From NCBI GenBank assembly GCA_947597925.1, contig CANQFA010000012.1, forward strand, positions 1 to 38,288: a DNA stretch of 38,288 nt. The letters are read 5' to 3'. The notes beneath the pieces are model-generated. The model was not told where the DNA came from, ran no database searches, and saw only the letters and a list, made by a program, of their open reading frames with translations. The position numbers and the translations under genes were made by a program. Shown here piece by piece: positions 15,140-21,705 of this stretch. Within the stretch, counting starts at the first letter, position 1; each line of letters starts with the position of its first letter. The stretch is from an uncultured Clostridia bacterium (GTDB lineage Bacteria > Bacillota > Clostridia > Christensenellales > Borkfalkiaceae).

Positions 15140-15906
15140 AGCGTCTTTTTGAAGGCCGCATAGCGGAAGGAGGGAAGGCGCCCGTCGATGTTGTCGATGC
15201 GACGAAGGTCGATGCCCACGCGCGCGATCTGCTCGGCGGCGAGCTTCAGGTCCCCCACCCGCTCGGGCGAATGGGCGTCCGAGTTGATGATGTAGCGCAC
15301 GCCCGTCTCATTGACGCGGGCGAGCTCCTCGTCGGAAAGGTGCATCTTCTTGGAGTTGAGCTCCACATAGGTGCCGTAGTCGCGGCAGGCCTTGGCTACT
15401 TCCGTGGGGTCGGCAAAGCACTGGAAGTTGAGGTGGGTCACCGCGTCGATGGGGTTCTTCATGACGGCGTTGACATAGGCCTTCGTCGTCTCGCGGATGA
15501 GGCTGTCCGACGGCGAGATGCCGAGGCTCTTTCTGAGCCATCCTCCCCAGCCGAGCTTGGTGTCCGAAAACTTTTCGTAGTGGATGACGATATGGATGCC
15601 CGCGAGAAAGATGTCGAAATTTTCATAGTCCTCGGGCGTGAAATCCGAGAGGCCCGAGACGCCGCGGATATTGCACTCCATGCCGCGGAGCACGCGGACG
15701 GAAGAGCCCTCGTCGGCCTCCCGCACCATGGCGAGCCACTTCTCCGTCTCCCTTCTGTGCAAACCGCGGAAATAGTGCGAATAGCCGTGCTCGGTGATGG
15801 CGATCTCCTCGAGCCCGGCCCTTTCCGCAGCGCGCGCATTGTCGAGCGCCCTGCCCTTCCCGTCCGAAAAGACGGTATGCGTATGATAGTCGGCAGTCAG
15901 TTTCAT
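15136..15906 (-). CDS. PHP-domain phosphoesterase (YcdX-like)
   Basis: A 256-residue PHP-superfamily metal-dependent phosphoesterase. The N-terminal DYHTHTVFSDGKG gives the first metal ligands, EHGYSH the next, and NSDAHSPERVGD near the C-terminus a further Asp-His pair. The TIM-like PHP fold binds up to three metals, and YcdX-type members are phosphatases of unknown physiological substrate. ATG 15906 has AGAGGA upstream; the longer open frame to 16728 is a shadow of murB. The gene lies 41 bp after murB, with a self-complementary CGGGCAATTGCCCG (15923-15936) in the gap, and overlaps whiA by 4 nt. Confidence 0.88.
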   Translation of the reverse strand: MKLTADYHTHTVFSDGKGRALDNARAAERAGLEEIAITEHGYSHYFRGLHRRETEKWLAMVREADEGSSVRVLRGMECNIRGVSGLSDFTPEDYENFDIFLAGIHIVIHYEKFSDTKLGWGGWLRKSLGISPSDSLIRETTKAYVNAVMKNPIDAVTHLNFQCFADPTEVAKACRDYGTYVELNSKKMHLSDEELARVNETGVRYIINSDAHSPERVGDLKLAAEQIARVGIDLRRIDNIDGRLPSFRYAAFKKTL

Positions 15907-15947
15907 GAAAATTCCTCTTTTGCGGGCAATTGCCCGAAAAATTATCC

Positions 15948-16829
15948 TTATGGAATGCGCCGCACCTCTTCGCGGAGGAGGATGCCCGTCTTTCGGAGGA
16001 CCTCCCGCTTCACCAGCGCGATGAGCTCCTCGACATCCGAGGCACTCCCCCCGCCGTTTATGATGAAGTTGGCGTGGACCTTCGAGACGAAGGCGCCGCC
16101 CACCGAGAGCCCCTTCAGTCCGCAGCGGTCGATGAGCTCCCCCGCCGAGATGCCCGCGGGATTGACGAAGATGCACCCCGCGCTCCTTCCCTTCGGCAGG
16201 TGCTCCCGCCCCTTGAGAAAGGATGCGATTTTCTTTTCGACGGCCTCGGGCGTACTCCTTTCGGTGCGGAGGAGGACGCCCGCGACGGCATTTTCTCTTC
16301 CGAAGATGCTTGTCTTCTCCCCGAAGCCGCATGCGCTTTGCGGAATGGCCCGAAGCCCATCTGAAGCCGCCGTCACCGAGAGGACATGCTCTCCGAGATG
16401 GCTTGCCGGGATACCCGCATTCATGACGGCGGCGCCGCCCACGGTCAGGGGAATGCCCGCGAGAAACTCGAGCCCGCCGAGCCCCTCTTTTTTCACAAAG
16501 CGGAGAAGGTCTCCTCCCGTCACGCCCGCCTCGGCAAAGACGCCCTCCTCCGTCCTCCGAAGGCCGCGCATGCGCACGGTGCGGACGCACACCCCCTCGA
16601 AGTCCTCGTCGCGGGCGAGCACATCGGCGCCCAAGCCGAGGAGAAAGTGCGGGATGCCTTCGCCTTGCAAAAAGGCGAGAAGCGCGGAAAATTCCTCCAT
16701 GGAAGAGGGGGAAAGGGCGAGGGCGCACCGCCCTCCGAGCCCGAAGGCCGTGTGCTCCTTCAGCGAGAAATTTTCCTCCCGAAACAGGGCGGGAAATCTC
16801 TCCGTGATGCGTGCGAAAAATGTCCCCAT
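15948..16829 (-). CDS. murB: UDP-N-acetylenolpyruvoylglucosamine reductase
   Basis: A 293-residue FAD enzyme that reduces UDP-GlcNAc-enolpyruvate to UDP-MurNAc in peptidoglycan synthesis. Seen in order are an FAD-domain segment LGLGADVLA, GGLEFLAGIPLTVGGAAVMNAG, and the catalytic region GRSAGCIFVNP, where Cys219 replaces the Ser of E. coli, a known natural variant. The last residues include LREEV with the conserved Glu. An unusual feature is that the usual F-x-Y-R-x-S motif reads FGEKTS, so the Tyr and the catalytic Arg (R159 in E. coli) are Glu and Lys. AAGGAGG precedes ATG 16829, and its own promoter overlaps the 3' end of the upstream gene. Confidence 0.93.
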   Translation of the reverse strand: MGTFFARITERFPALFREENFSLKEHTAFGLGGRCALALSPSSMEEFSALLAFLQGEGIPHFLLGLGADVLARDEDFEGVCVRTVRMRGLRRTEEGVFAEAGVTGGDLLRFVKKEGLGGLEFLAGIPLTVGGAAVMNAGIPASHLGEHVLSVTAASDGLRAIPQSACGFGEKTSIFGRENAVAGVLLRTERSTPEAVEKKIASFLKGREHLPKGRSAGCIFVNPAGISAGELIDRCGLKGLSVGGAFVSKVHANFIINGGGSASDVEELIALVKREVLRKTGILLREEVRRIP

Positions 16830-16842
16830 TCTTCCTCCTTAC

Positions 16843-16871
16843 ATTCTACCACATTTCGCCCTGTATTTCAA
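16843..16871 (-). promoter_or_regulatory. Promoter of murB-php-whiA-dnaE
   Basis: Minus strand TTGAAA (16866-16871), 17-bp spacer, TAGAAT (16843-16848) with an upstream TGG (extended -10). The -35 box overlaps the stop codon of the upstream binding-protein gene. Confidence 0.72.
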
Positions 16872-17752
16872 ATGGTTTTCAGGAATTTCTCGGGAATTTT
16901 TTTGTCGCCCGCGCGCGCGTAGTTTCTGAGCTCTCCGAGGGCCTCTTCGGAGGAAAAGATGCTCACCGTCTGCCCTCCGCCCGCATAGGGCAGCATGCCG
17001 ATTTTTCCGAGCTCTTCCTGCGTCTCTTCGGCGCGGAGGAAGGCAAGGAAGGCGGCCGCGTCCTCCCGCTTTTCCTCCGAGAGCACGGCGGCGCACTGGT
17101 AGAGGTCGCAGTACCCCTCGAGCTTCTTCTCATAGACGGCGGTGCCGCGTGCGGCAAAGCGGCAGCGGTCGCGCTGAGTGCCGAGGAGATAGCGGTACTT
17201 CCCTGCAAGGAAGCCCGTGTACGCCTCCATGCTCTCGTGCTCCTCCCCCTCGATGCCCGCAAGGAGTGCTGCGACGGCGGGGACATTTTGCCCGCCCGCC
17301 GAGATGGCCGTCCTCCCTTCTTCTTCGAAATTTTCATCGAGGGAGAAGAGGAGATATTCTCCGCGGCACCACGGGAGTGCCAGCGTCTTTTCGCCTGCCA
17401 TTCCCCCCGAAAAGGCCTCCGGGAGGGGGATACATCGCTCCGAAAAGAGCCCGAGCCCCACGCCGAAGGAGAGAAGGTCGGGCGCCTCCCCCTTCTCCGC
17501 TGCCGCCCGTGCCCCCTCGGCGGTATAGCTCATGGCGAGGACATAGACCCCGCTCTCCGCATAAAACCTTTCCCCCGCCTCGCGAAGGAAGGCCGTCCTC
17601 GAGCCCTTTCCGCCCTCAAAGGTATCCACATTCCACACGCGAAGCACCATGACTTTCTCCTCGACTTTCCTTTCCGGAAGGAGGAGGAAGAGGGCCGCGG
17701 CGGCAAGGAGGAGCGCGCAGAGAGACGCGAGTAGCTTTTTTCCGATCCCCAT
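16868..17752 (-). CDS. Membrane-anchored extracellular solute-binding-like protein
   Basis: A 294-residue protein with an N-terminal hydrophobic segment (about 7-26) and a following fold that resembles type-1 extracellular solute-binding proteins: a first strand VLRVWNVDTFEGGK, later APDLLSFG and a C-terminal AFLAFLRAEETQEELG, as in carbohydrate-binding proteins of ABC importers. No lipobox Cys follows the hydrophobic segment, so it may stay anchored by an uncleaved helix. No ABC permease or ATPase is next to it, hence the ligand and transport role are unknown; a sensory or orphan role is possible. The ribosome site before ATG 17752 is poor and an in-frame TAA lies 5 codons upstream, so a longer form is excluded. 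Confidence 0.65.
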   Translation of the reverse strand: MGIGKKLLASLCALLLAAAALFLLLPERKVEEKVMVLRVWNVDTFEGGKGSRTAFLREAGERFYAESGVYVLAMSYTAEGARAAAEKGEAPDLLSFGVGLGLFSERCIPLPEAFSGGMAGEKTLALPWCRGEYLLFSLDENFEEEGRTAISAGGQNVPAVAALLAGIEGEEHESMEAYTGFLAGKYRYLLGTQRDRCRFAARGTAVYEKKLEGYCDLYQCAAVLSEEKREDAAAFLAFLRAEETQEELGKIGMLPYAGGGQTVSIFSSEEALGELRNYARAGDKKIPEKFLKTI

Positions 17753-17791
17753 ACCGCTATCTTATGAGCGCGCCCCCTCCGTCATGCCACG

Positions 17792-17818
17792 AAAAAAATA
17801 AGGGGAGAAGCTCTCCCC
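17792..17818 (-). terminator. Strong Rho-independent terminator downstream of the DUF1540 gene
   Basis: On the minus strand, GGGGAGA pairs with TCTCCCC around a 3-nt loop, followed by TTATTTTTTT. It insulates the binding-protein/murB genes from the DUF1540 gene. Confidence 0.85.
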
Positions 17819-17857
17819 CCGCCGAAAAGAGGGCGCCCTCCCCGCGGCTGTATCGAA

Positions 17858-17875
17858 AAGCGGAAACCTCCGCTT
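17858..17875 (-). repeat. Hairpin AAGCGGA/TCCGCTT
   Basis: A perfect 7-bp stem with a 4-nt loop. On the minus strand it is followed by TTCG and only a few T residues. It is one of three stem-loops in the 196-bp gap 17753-17948 and may act as a secondary terminator of the DUF1540 gene. Confidence 0.45.
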
Positions 17876-17916
17876 CCCGCAGTATGTGCACCCCGTAAAA
17901 CTTCCATGTAACAAGA

Positions 17917-17938
17917 CTCGGGAGAAATTTCCCCCGAG
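17917..17938 (-). terminator. Stem-loop just after the DUF1540 stop
   Basis: CTCGGG and CCCGAG arms, nearly continuous through a GAAATTTC core, 10 bp after the stop codon on the minus strand. The following TCTTGTT is only weakly T-rich, so termination here would be partial; the better terminator is at 17792-17818. Confidence 0.45.
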
Positions 17939-17948
17939 CCGTCCCGCC

Positions 17949-18104
17949 TTAAGAGCGCTTTCTGAAGCTGTTGCAGCAGGTGCAGTGCGCGGGGTCGCAG
18001 GTGCCGCCCACGTGGATCTTGCCGAGGCGGCAGTGCATGCCGTCGCGGTTAAATGCGCACTCCGTGACGCCGCAGGCGACGCCGCCGTTCATCTCGTTTT
18101 CCAT
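17949..18104 (-). CDS. DUF1540 small cysteine-rich protein
   Basis: A 51-residue protein with seven cysteines in the DUF1540 pattern: C-x5-C in ACGVTEC-AFN, then HCRLGKIHVGGTC and HCTCC toward the C-terminus. Cysteine-rich DUF1540 proteins are widespread in Clostridia and of unknown function; a metal-binding or redox role is inferred from the cysteines. ATG 18104 has a strong GGAAGGAGG site 8-9 nt upstream. The longer open frame to 18377 runs antisense to rplI and is rejected. The gene is divergent from rplI; no clear promoter for it was seen in the 102-bp gap. Confidence 0.82.
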   Translation of the reverse strand: MENEMNGGVACGVTECAFNRDGMHCRLGKIHVGGTCDPAHCTCCNSFRKRS

Positions 18105-18152
18105 ATTCTTCCCTCCTTCCCCCTTAGCATTCCCCTTTTTCGGAAAAATATC

Positions 18153-18181
18153 TTGACAAATTGCCCGAAGGGTGATACAAT
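18153..18181 (+). promoter_or_regulatory. Promoter of rplI
   Basis: TTGACA (18153-18158), 17-bp spacer, TACAAT (18176-18181). Predicted start is near 18188, giving a leader of about 19 nt that holds AAGGAG. Confidence 0.88.
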
Positions 18182-18206
18182 TTGAAAAAAGAAGGAGAAA
18201 TTTTCC

Positions 18207-18656
18207 ATGAAAGTGATCTTGAAGGCAGACGTCAAGGGAAGCGGCAAGAAGGGAGATATCATCGAGGTCTCCGATGGGTTCGCAAAAAATTTCCTGCTCA
18301 AGAAGGGACTTGCGGAAGTTGCGACGGCGAGCGGCATCAATGCCGTGGAGCAGAAGCGCACGGCGGACGCCTTTCACCGCAGTGAATATGAAAAGGCACA
18401 GCGCGAGCTTGCAGACCGCCTGAAGGGCACGGTGGTCACCGTGTACATCAAGACGGGAAAAAACGGCAGGGTCTTCGGCTCCGTCACGACGGAAAAGGTG
18501 GCAGATGCCCTCTCCGGTCTCGGCTTCGAGGTGGACAAGAAGAAGATCGTGACGAAGGAGCCCCTCAAGAATGTGGGCGAATACGAGGCGGAGGTCAAGC
18601 TCATGGAGGGCGTCTCCGCGAAGATCAAGGTCGTCGTCTCCCCCCTCGCCACCTGA
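18207..18656 (+). CDS. rplI: Large ribosomal subunit protein bL9
   Basis: A 149-residue L9 protein with the typical N-terminal domain (MKVILKADVKGSGKKGDIIEV, then DGFAKNFLLKKGLA), the long connecting helix (about 40-75) and the C-terminal domain. L9 binds 23S rRNA and restrains frameshifting. It stands alone with its own promoter and terminator, outside the usual rpsF-ssb-rpsR-rplI group. AAGGAG lies 9 nt before the ATG. Confidence 0.96.
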   Translation: MKVILKADVKGSGKKGDIIEVSDGFAKNFLLKKGLAEVATASGINAVEQKRTADAFHRSEYEKAQRELADRLKGTVVTVYIKTGKNGRVFGSVTTEKVADALSGLGFEVDKKKIVTKEPLKNVGEYEAEVKLMEGVSAKIKVVVSPLAT

Positions 18657-18690
18657 TCTTGGGTCCGAAAGATATTTCGCGATAAAATAT

Positions 18691-18724
18691 AAAAAAAGCG
18701 GTAGGTCTCCCTACTGCTTTTTTA
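18691..18724 (+). terminator. Terminator of rplI
   Basis: GCGGTAGG pairs with CCTACTGC (one G-U) around a 4-nt loop, with A7 before and T6 after. Confidence 0.92.
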
Positions 18725-18744
18725 CGTCTTGGTGTTGCTTTTCA

Positions 18745-18976
18745 CGTCATTTCGACGACCGACCCTTGCGTCATTTCGACGACCGAAGGAAGGAGAAATC
18801 TCGTGCTTGAGATTCCTCACTGCGTTACTTCGTCGCTGCGCTCCTCGTGCCGACCTTGGAGCACAATAGAAGCCTCGGTCGGGACGGAATGACGTGAGAA
18901 GGACGAGATTCCTCACTGCGTTACTTCGTCGCTGCGCGCCGGCTCCCCTTCGAGGGGGCGCCGAGCAAGCCTGTCT
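18745..18976. repeat. Composite intergenic repeat region (REP/MITE-like)
   Basis: This non-coding stretch between rplI and adhE consists of repeats. An 18-bp unit CGTCATTTCGACGACCGA occurs twice in direct order (18745-18762, 18769-18786) and an imperfect inverted version (ending GGAATGACG) lies near 18873-18893. A 33-bp unit beginning GAGATTCCTCACTGCG is repeated exactly at 18809-18841 and 18905-18937. GAGAAATCTC/GAGATTCCTC (18793-18818) can fold back. The right end (18938-18969) is a GC-rich hairpin related to the copy near 37949. No gene is seen inside. It resembles non-autonomous mobile palindromic elements of gut Clostridia. Confidence 0.75.
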
Positions 18977-18988
18977 GCTATCTCATTT

Positions 18989-21601
18989 TTATTTGGTCTT
19001 CCCGTAGTAGGCGCGGAGGTACATCTCGCGGATCTCGCTCATCAGGGGATAGCGGGGATTGGCGCCCGTGCATTGGTCGTCAAAGGCCGCCTCCGTCATC
19101 TCGTCGAGCTTCGCGAGGAACTCCTCCTCGGTGAATTTGCCATCGAGCGCCTCGCGGATGGTGGCGGGCTGCCCGATGGTGCGCTGCAATTTCTTGAGCT
19201 CCGCGATGAGCGCCTCCACGAGCGCCTCGTCGTCCTTGCCCTTGAGCCCAAGCGCGCGTGCGGCCTCGGCATATCTCGCCCGCGCCTGCGGATAGGCATA
19301 CTGCGGGAAGGTCCCCATCTTGGTGGGCGCCTCTGCGCTGTTGAAGCGGATGACCTCCTCGAGCATGAGGCTGTTCGCCACGCCGTGCGCGATGTGGAAA
19401 TAGGACCCGAGCTTGTGCGCCATGGAGTGGCAGACGCCGAGGAAGGCATTCGCAAAGGCCATTCCCGCGATGGTGGCGGCATTGGCGACGCGCTCTCTCG
19501 CCTCGGGGTCCTCCGCGCCCCTTTGGTAGGCGCGCGGCAGGTAGGTGAAGAGAAGGGTGAGGGCCTCCTTCGCAAGTCCGCTCGTGAAGTCGGTCGCCAT
19601 GACAGAGACGAGCGCTTCGAGCGCATGGCTCACCGCATCGATACCCGAGGCGGAGGTGAGCCCCTTGGGGATATTCATCATGAGGTCGGCATCGACGATG
19701 GCGATGTCGGGCATGAGTTCATAGTCGGCGAGCGGATACTTCGTGCCCGTCTTCTCGTCGGTGATGACGGCGAAGGGCGTGACCTCGCTGCCCGTGCCCG
19801 CCGTGGTGGGAATGGCGACGAAGAGCGCCTTTTCCCCCATGTGCGGGAAGGTATACACCCGCTTACGGATGTCCGAGAAGCGCATGGCCATGTCCTCGAA
19901 GTCGGCCTCGGGATGCTCATAGAGGACCCACATGATCTTCGCGGCGTCCATGGGAGAGCCACCGCCCACGGCGATGATGACGTCGGGCGCAAAGCGGCGC
20001 ATCTCGGCGACCCCCATCTCGGCACAGGCGAGGGTGGGGTCGGGCGTCACCTCGGAGAAGGTCGCATAGGCGATATCCATTTCCTGCAGCACCCTTTCGA
20101 TGCGGGAGGTAAAGCCGCTCTCATAGAGAAATTTGTCGGTGACGATGAAGGCGCGGCGCTTGTGATAGACTTCGCCGAGCTCTCTGAGCGCGACGGGCAG
20201 GGAGCCGCGTTTGAAATAGATCTTTTCGGGTGCACGGAACCAGAGCATATTTTCCCTCCTTTGGGCGACGGTCTTGATGTTGAGCAGGTGTTTCACACCG
20301 ACATTTTCGGAGACGGAGTTGCCGCCCCAGCTCCCGCAGCCGAGGGTGAGCGACGGCGGGAATTTGAAGTTGTAGAGGTCCCCGATCCCGCCCTGCGACG
20401 AGGGAGTATTGACGACGATGCGGCAGGTCTTCATGACCTCACGGAAGCGCGTGAGCTTTTCGGCGGCATGCACCGTGTCGAGATAGATGGCCGAGGTGTG
20501 CCCGAGCCCCCCGTCGCGGATGAGGCGGTCGGCCTTCTTCAGGGCATCCTCGAAGTCCGCGGCGCGGTACATGGCGAGCACGGGCGAGAGCTTCTCGTGG
20601 GCGAACTCTTCGCTGAGGTCCACCGACTCCACCTCCCCCACGAGCACGCGCGTGCCCTTGGGCGCTTCGAAGCCAGAGAGGCGGGCAATGGTCTCCGCCG
20701 TCTGTCCCACGATGCGGGCATTGAGGGCGCCGTTGATGATGATGGTCGAGCGGACGAGGTCGCACTCCTCGGGGGTGAGAAAATAGGCACCCCGCCTCTT
20801 CATCTCCTCGCGGAAGGCCTCGTAGACGTCCGCAAGGACGATGACCGACTGCTCCGAGGCGCAGATCATGCCGTTGTCAAAGGTCTTGGAGTGGAGGATG
20901 GAGGAGGCCGCGAGACGGATATCCGCCGTGGAATCGATGACCGCGGGGGTATTTCCCGCCCCCACGCCGATGGCGGGCTTCCCCGAAGAATAGGCCGCCT
21001 TTACCATGCCGGGGCCGCCCGTCGCGAGGATCATGTCGGCCTCGTGCATGATCATGCCCGAAAGCGGCACGGTGGGCATATCGATCCACCCGATGATGTC
21101 CTCGGGCGCACCCGCCTTCACGGCCGCCTCGAGCACGATCTTTGCCGCCTCGATGGTGGACTTTTTGGCGCGCGGATGGGGCGAGATGATGAGCCCGTTT
21201 CTCGTCTTGAGGGCGAGCAGACACTTGAAGATGGCCGTCGAGGTGGGATTTGTCGTGGGGATGACGGCGGCGAGCACCCCGATGGGCTCGGCGATGCGCT
21301 GATAGCCGAAGGCCTCGTCTTCCTCGATGACGCCGCACGTCTTCGTGTTCCGATAGGCATTGTAGATGTACTCGGAGGCATAGTGATTCTTGATGACCTT
21401 GTCCTCCACGACGCCCATCCCCGTCTCCTCGACGGCGAGCTTTGCGAGCGGGACGCGCGCCTTGTTTGCGGCAAGGGCGGCGCGGTAGAAGATCTCATCT
21501 ACCTGCTCCTGCGTGTAGGAAGCATACTTCTCCTGTGCCGCGCGGACGCGGGCAAGCAGGACCTTCAGCGTGCTTTCGTCCTGTACGAGAAAATCTTTCA
21601 T
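18989..21601 (-). CDS. adhE: Bifunctional acetaldehyde-CoA / alcohol dehydrogenase
   Basis: An 870-residue AdhE, converting acetyl-CoA to acetaldehyde and then ethanol while oxidising two NADH; it forms spirosome filaments in known cases. Residues 1 to about 440 are the aldehyde dehydrogenase half, with VGAGNTPAVID and the catalytic Cys in NGMICASEQ. The C-terminal half is an iron-type alcohol dehydrogenase, with GGGSPMDAAK (NAD site) and the iron-binding histidines in CHSMAHKLGS and HIAHGVANS. The length and domain order are complete. GGGAGG precedes ATG 21601. It has its own strong promoter overlapped by a palindrome. Fermentation to ethanol in this organism is the direct inference. Confidence 0.97.
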   Translation of the reverse strand: MKDFLVQDESTLKVLLARVRAAQEKYASYTQEQVDEIFYRAALAANKARVPLAKLAVEETGMGVVEDKVIKNHYASEYIYNAYRNTKTCGVIEEDEAFGYQRIAEPIGVLAAVIPTTNPTSTAIFKCLLALKTRNGLIISPHPRAKKSTIEAAKIVLEAAVKAGAPEDIIGWIDMPTVPLSGMIMHEADMILATGGPGMVKAAYSSGKPAIGVGAGNTPAVIDSTADIRLAASSILHSKTFDNGMICASEQSVIVLADVYEAFREEMKRRGAYFLTPEECDLVRSTIIINGALNARIVGQTAETIARLSGFEAPKGTRVLVGEVESVDLSEEFAHEKLSPVLAMYRAADFEDALKKADRLIRDGGLGHTSAIYLDTVHAAEKLTRFREVMKTCRIVVNTPSSQGGIGDLYNFKFPPSLTLGCGSWGGNSVSENVGVKHLLNIKTVAQRRENMLWFRAPEKIYFKRGSLPVALRELGEVYHKRRAFIVTDKFLYESGFTSRIERVLQEMDIAYATFSEVTPDPTLACAEMGVAEMRRFAPDVIIAVGGGSPMDAAKIMWVLYEHPEADFEDMAMRFSDIRKRVYTFPHMGEKALFVAIPTTAGTGSEVTPFAVITDEKTGTKYPLADYELMPDIAIVDADLMMNIPKGLTSASGIDAVSHALEALVSVMATDFTSGLAKEALTLLFTYLPRAYQRGAEDPEARERVANAATIAGMAFANAFLGVCHSMAHKLGSYFHIAHGVANSLMLEEVIRFNSAEAPTKMGTFPQYAYPQARARYAEAARALGLKGKDDEALVEALIAELKKLQRTIGQPATIREALDGKFTEEEFLAKLDEMTEAAFDDQCTGANPRYPLMSEIREMYLRAYYGKTK

Positions 21602-21626
21602 GCGGTTCCTCCCTCATTTCTCATTC

Positions 21627-21655
21627 ATCATATCATATTATTTGCGGAATGTAAA
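21627..21655 (-). promoter_or_regulatory. Promoter of adhE
   Basis: Minus strand TTTACA (21650-21655), 17-bp spacer, TATGAT (21627-21632). Predicted start is near 21620, leaving about 19 nt of leader. Confidence 0.82.
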
Positions 21656-21669
21656 CGATTTTCCGCAAA
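21641..21669. promoter_or_regulatory. Candidate operator: perfect inverted repeat over the adhE -35
   Basis: TTTGCGGAA (21641-21649), an 11-bp spacer, and TTCCGCAAA (21661-21669) form 9-bp perfect arms spanning the -35 box. It does not match the Rex operator pattern known for adhE in other Firmicutes. Single half-site-like TTTGCGGAA strings also occur in other AT-rich gaps of the window, so specificity is unproven. Confidence 0.5.
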
Positions 21670-21673
21670 GAGG

Positions 21674-21702
21674 AAAAGCCCCTTTCGGATAAGGAGCTTT
21701 TT
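21674..21702 (-). terminator. Terminator of valS
   Basis: On the minus strand, AAAAGCTCCTT pairs with AAGGGGCTTTT (one G-U) around a 5-6 nt loop, followed by CCTCTTT. It starts just after the valS stop codon. Confidence 0.8.
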
Positions 21703-21705
21703 CGG

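Noticed and set aside
18722..18916. Small minus-strand frame (64 codons) in the rplI-adhE gap
   Set aside because: It consists wholly of the repeat units, has no ribosome site and resembles known spurious translations of such repeats.
21641..21669. Rex operator at adhE
   Set aside because: The inverted repeat does not match the TTGTGAA-N4-TTCACAA pattern, so only an unnamed operator is proposed.
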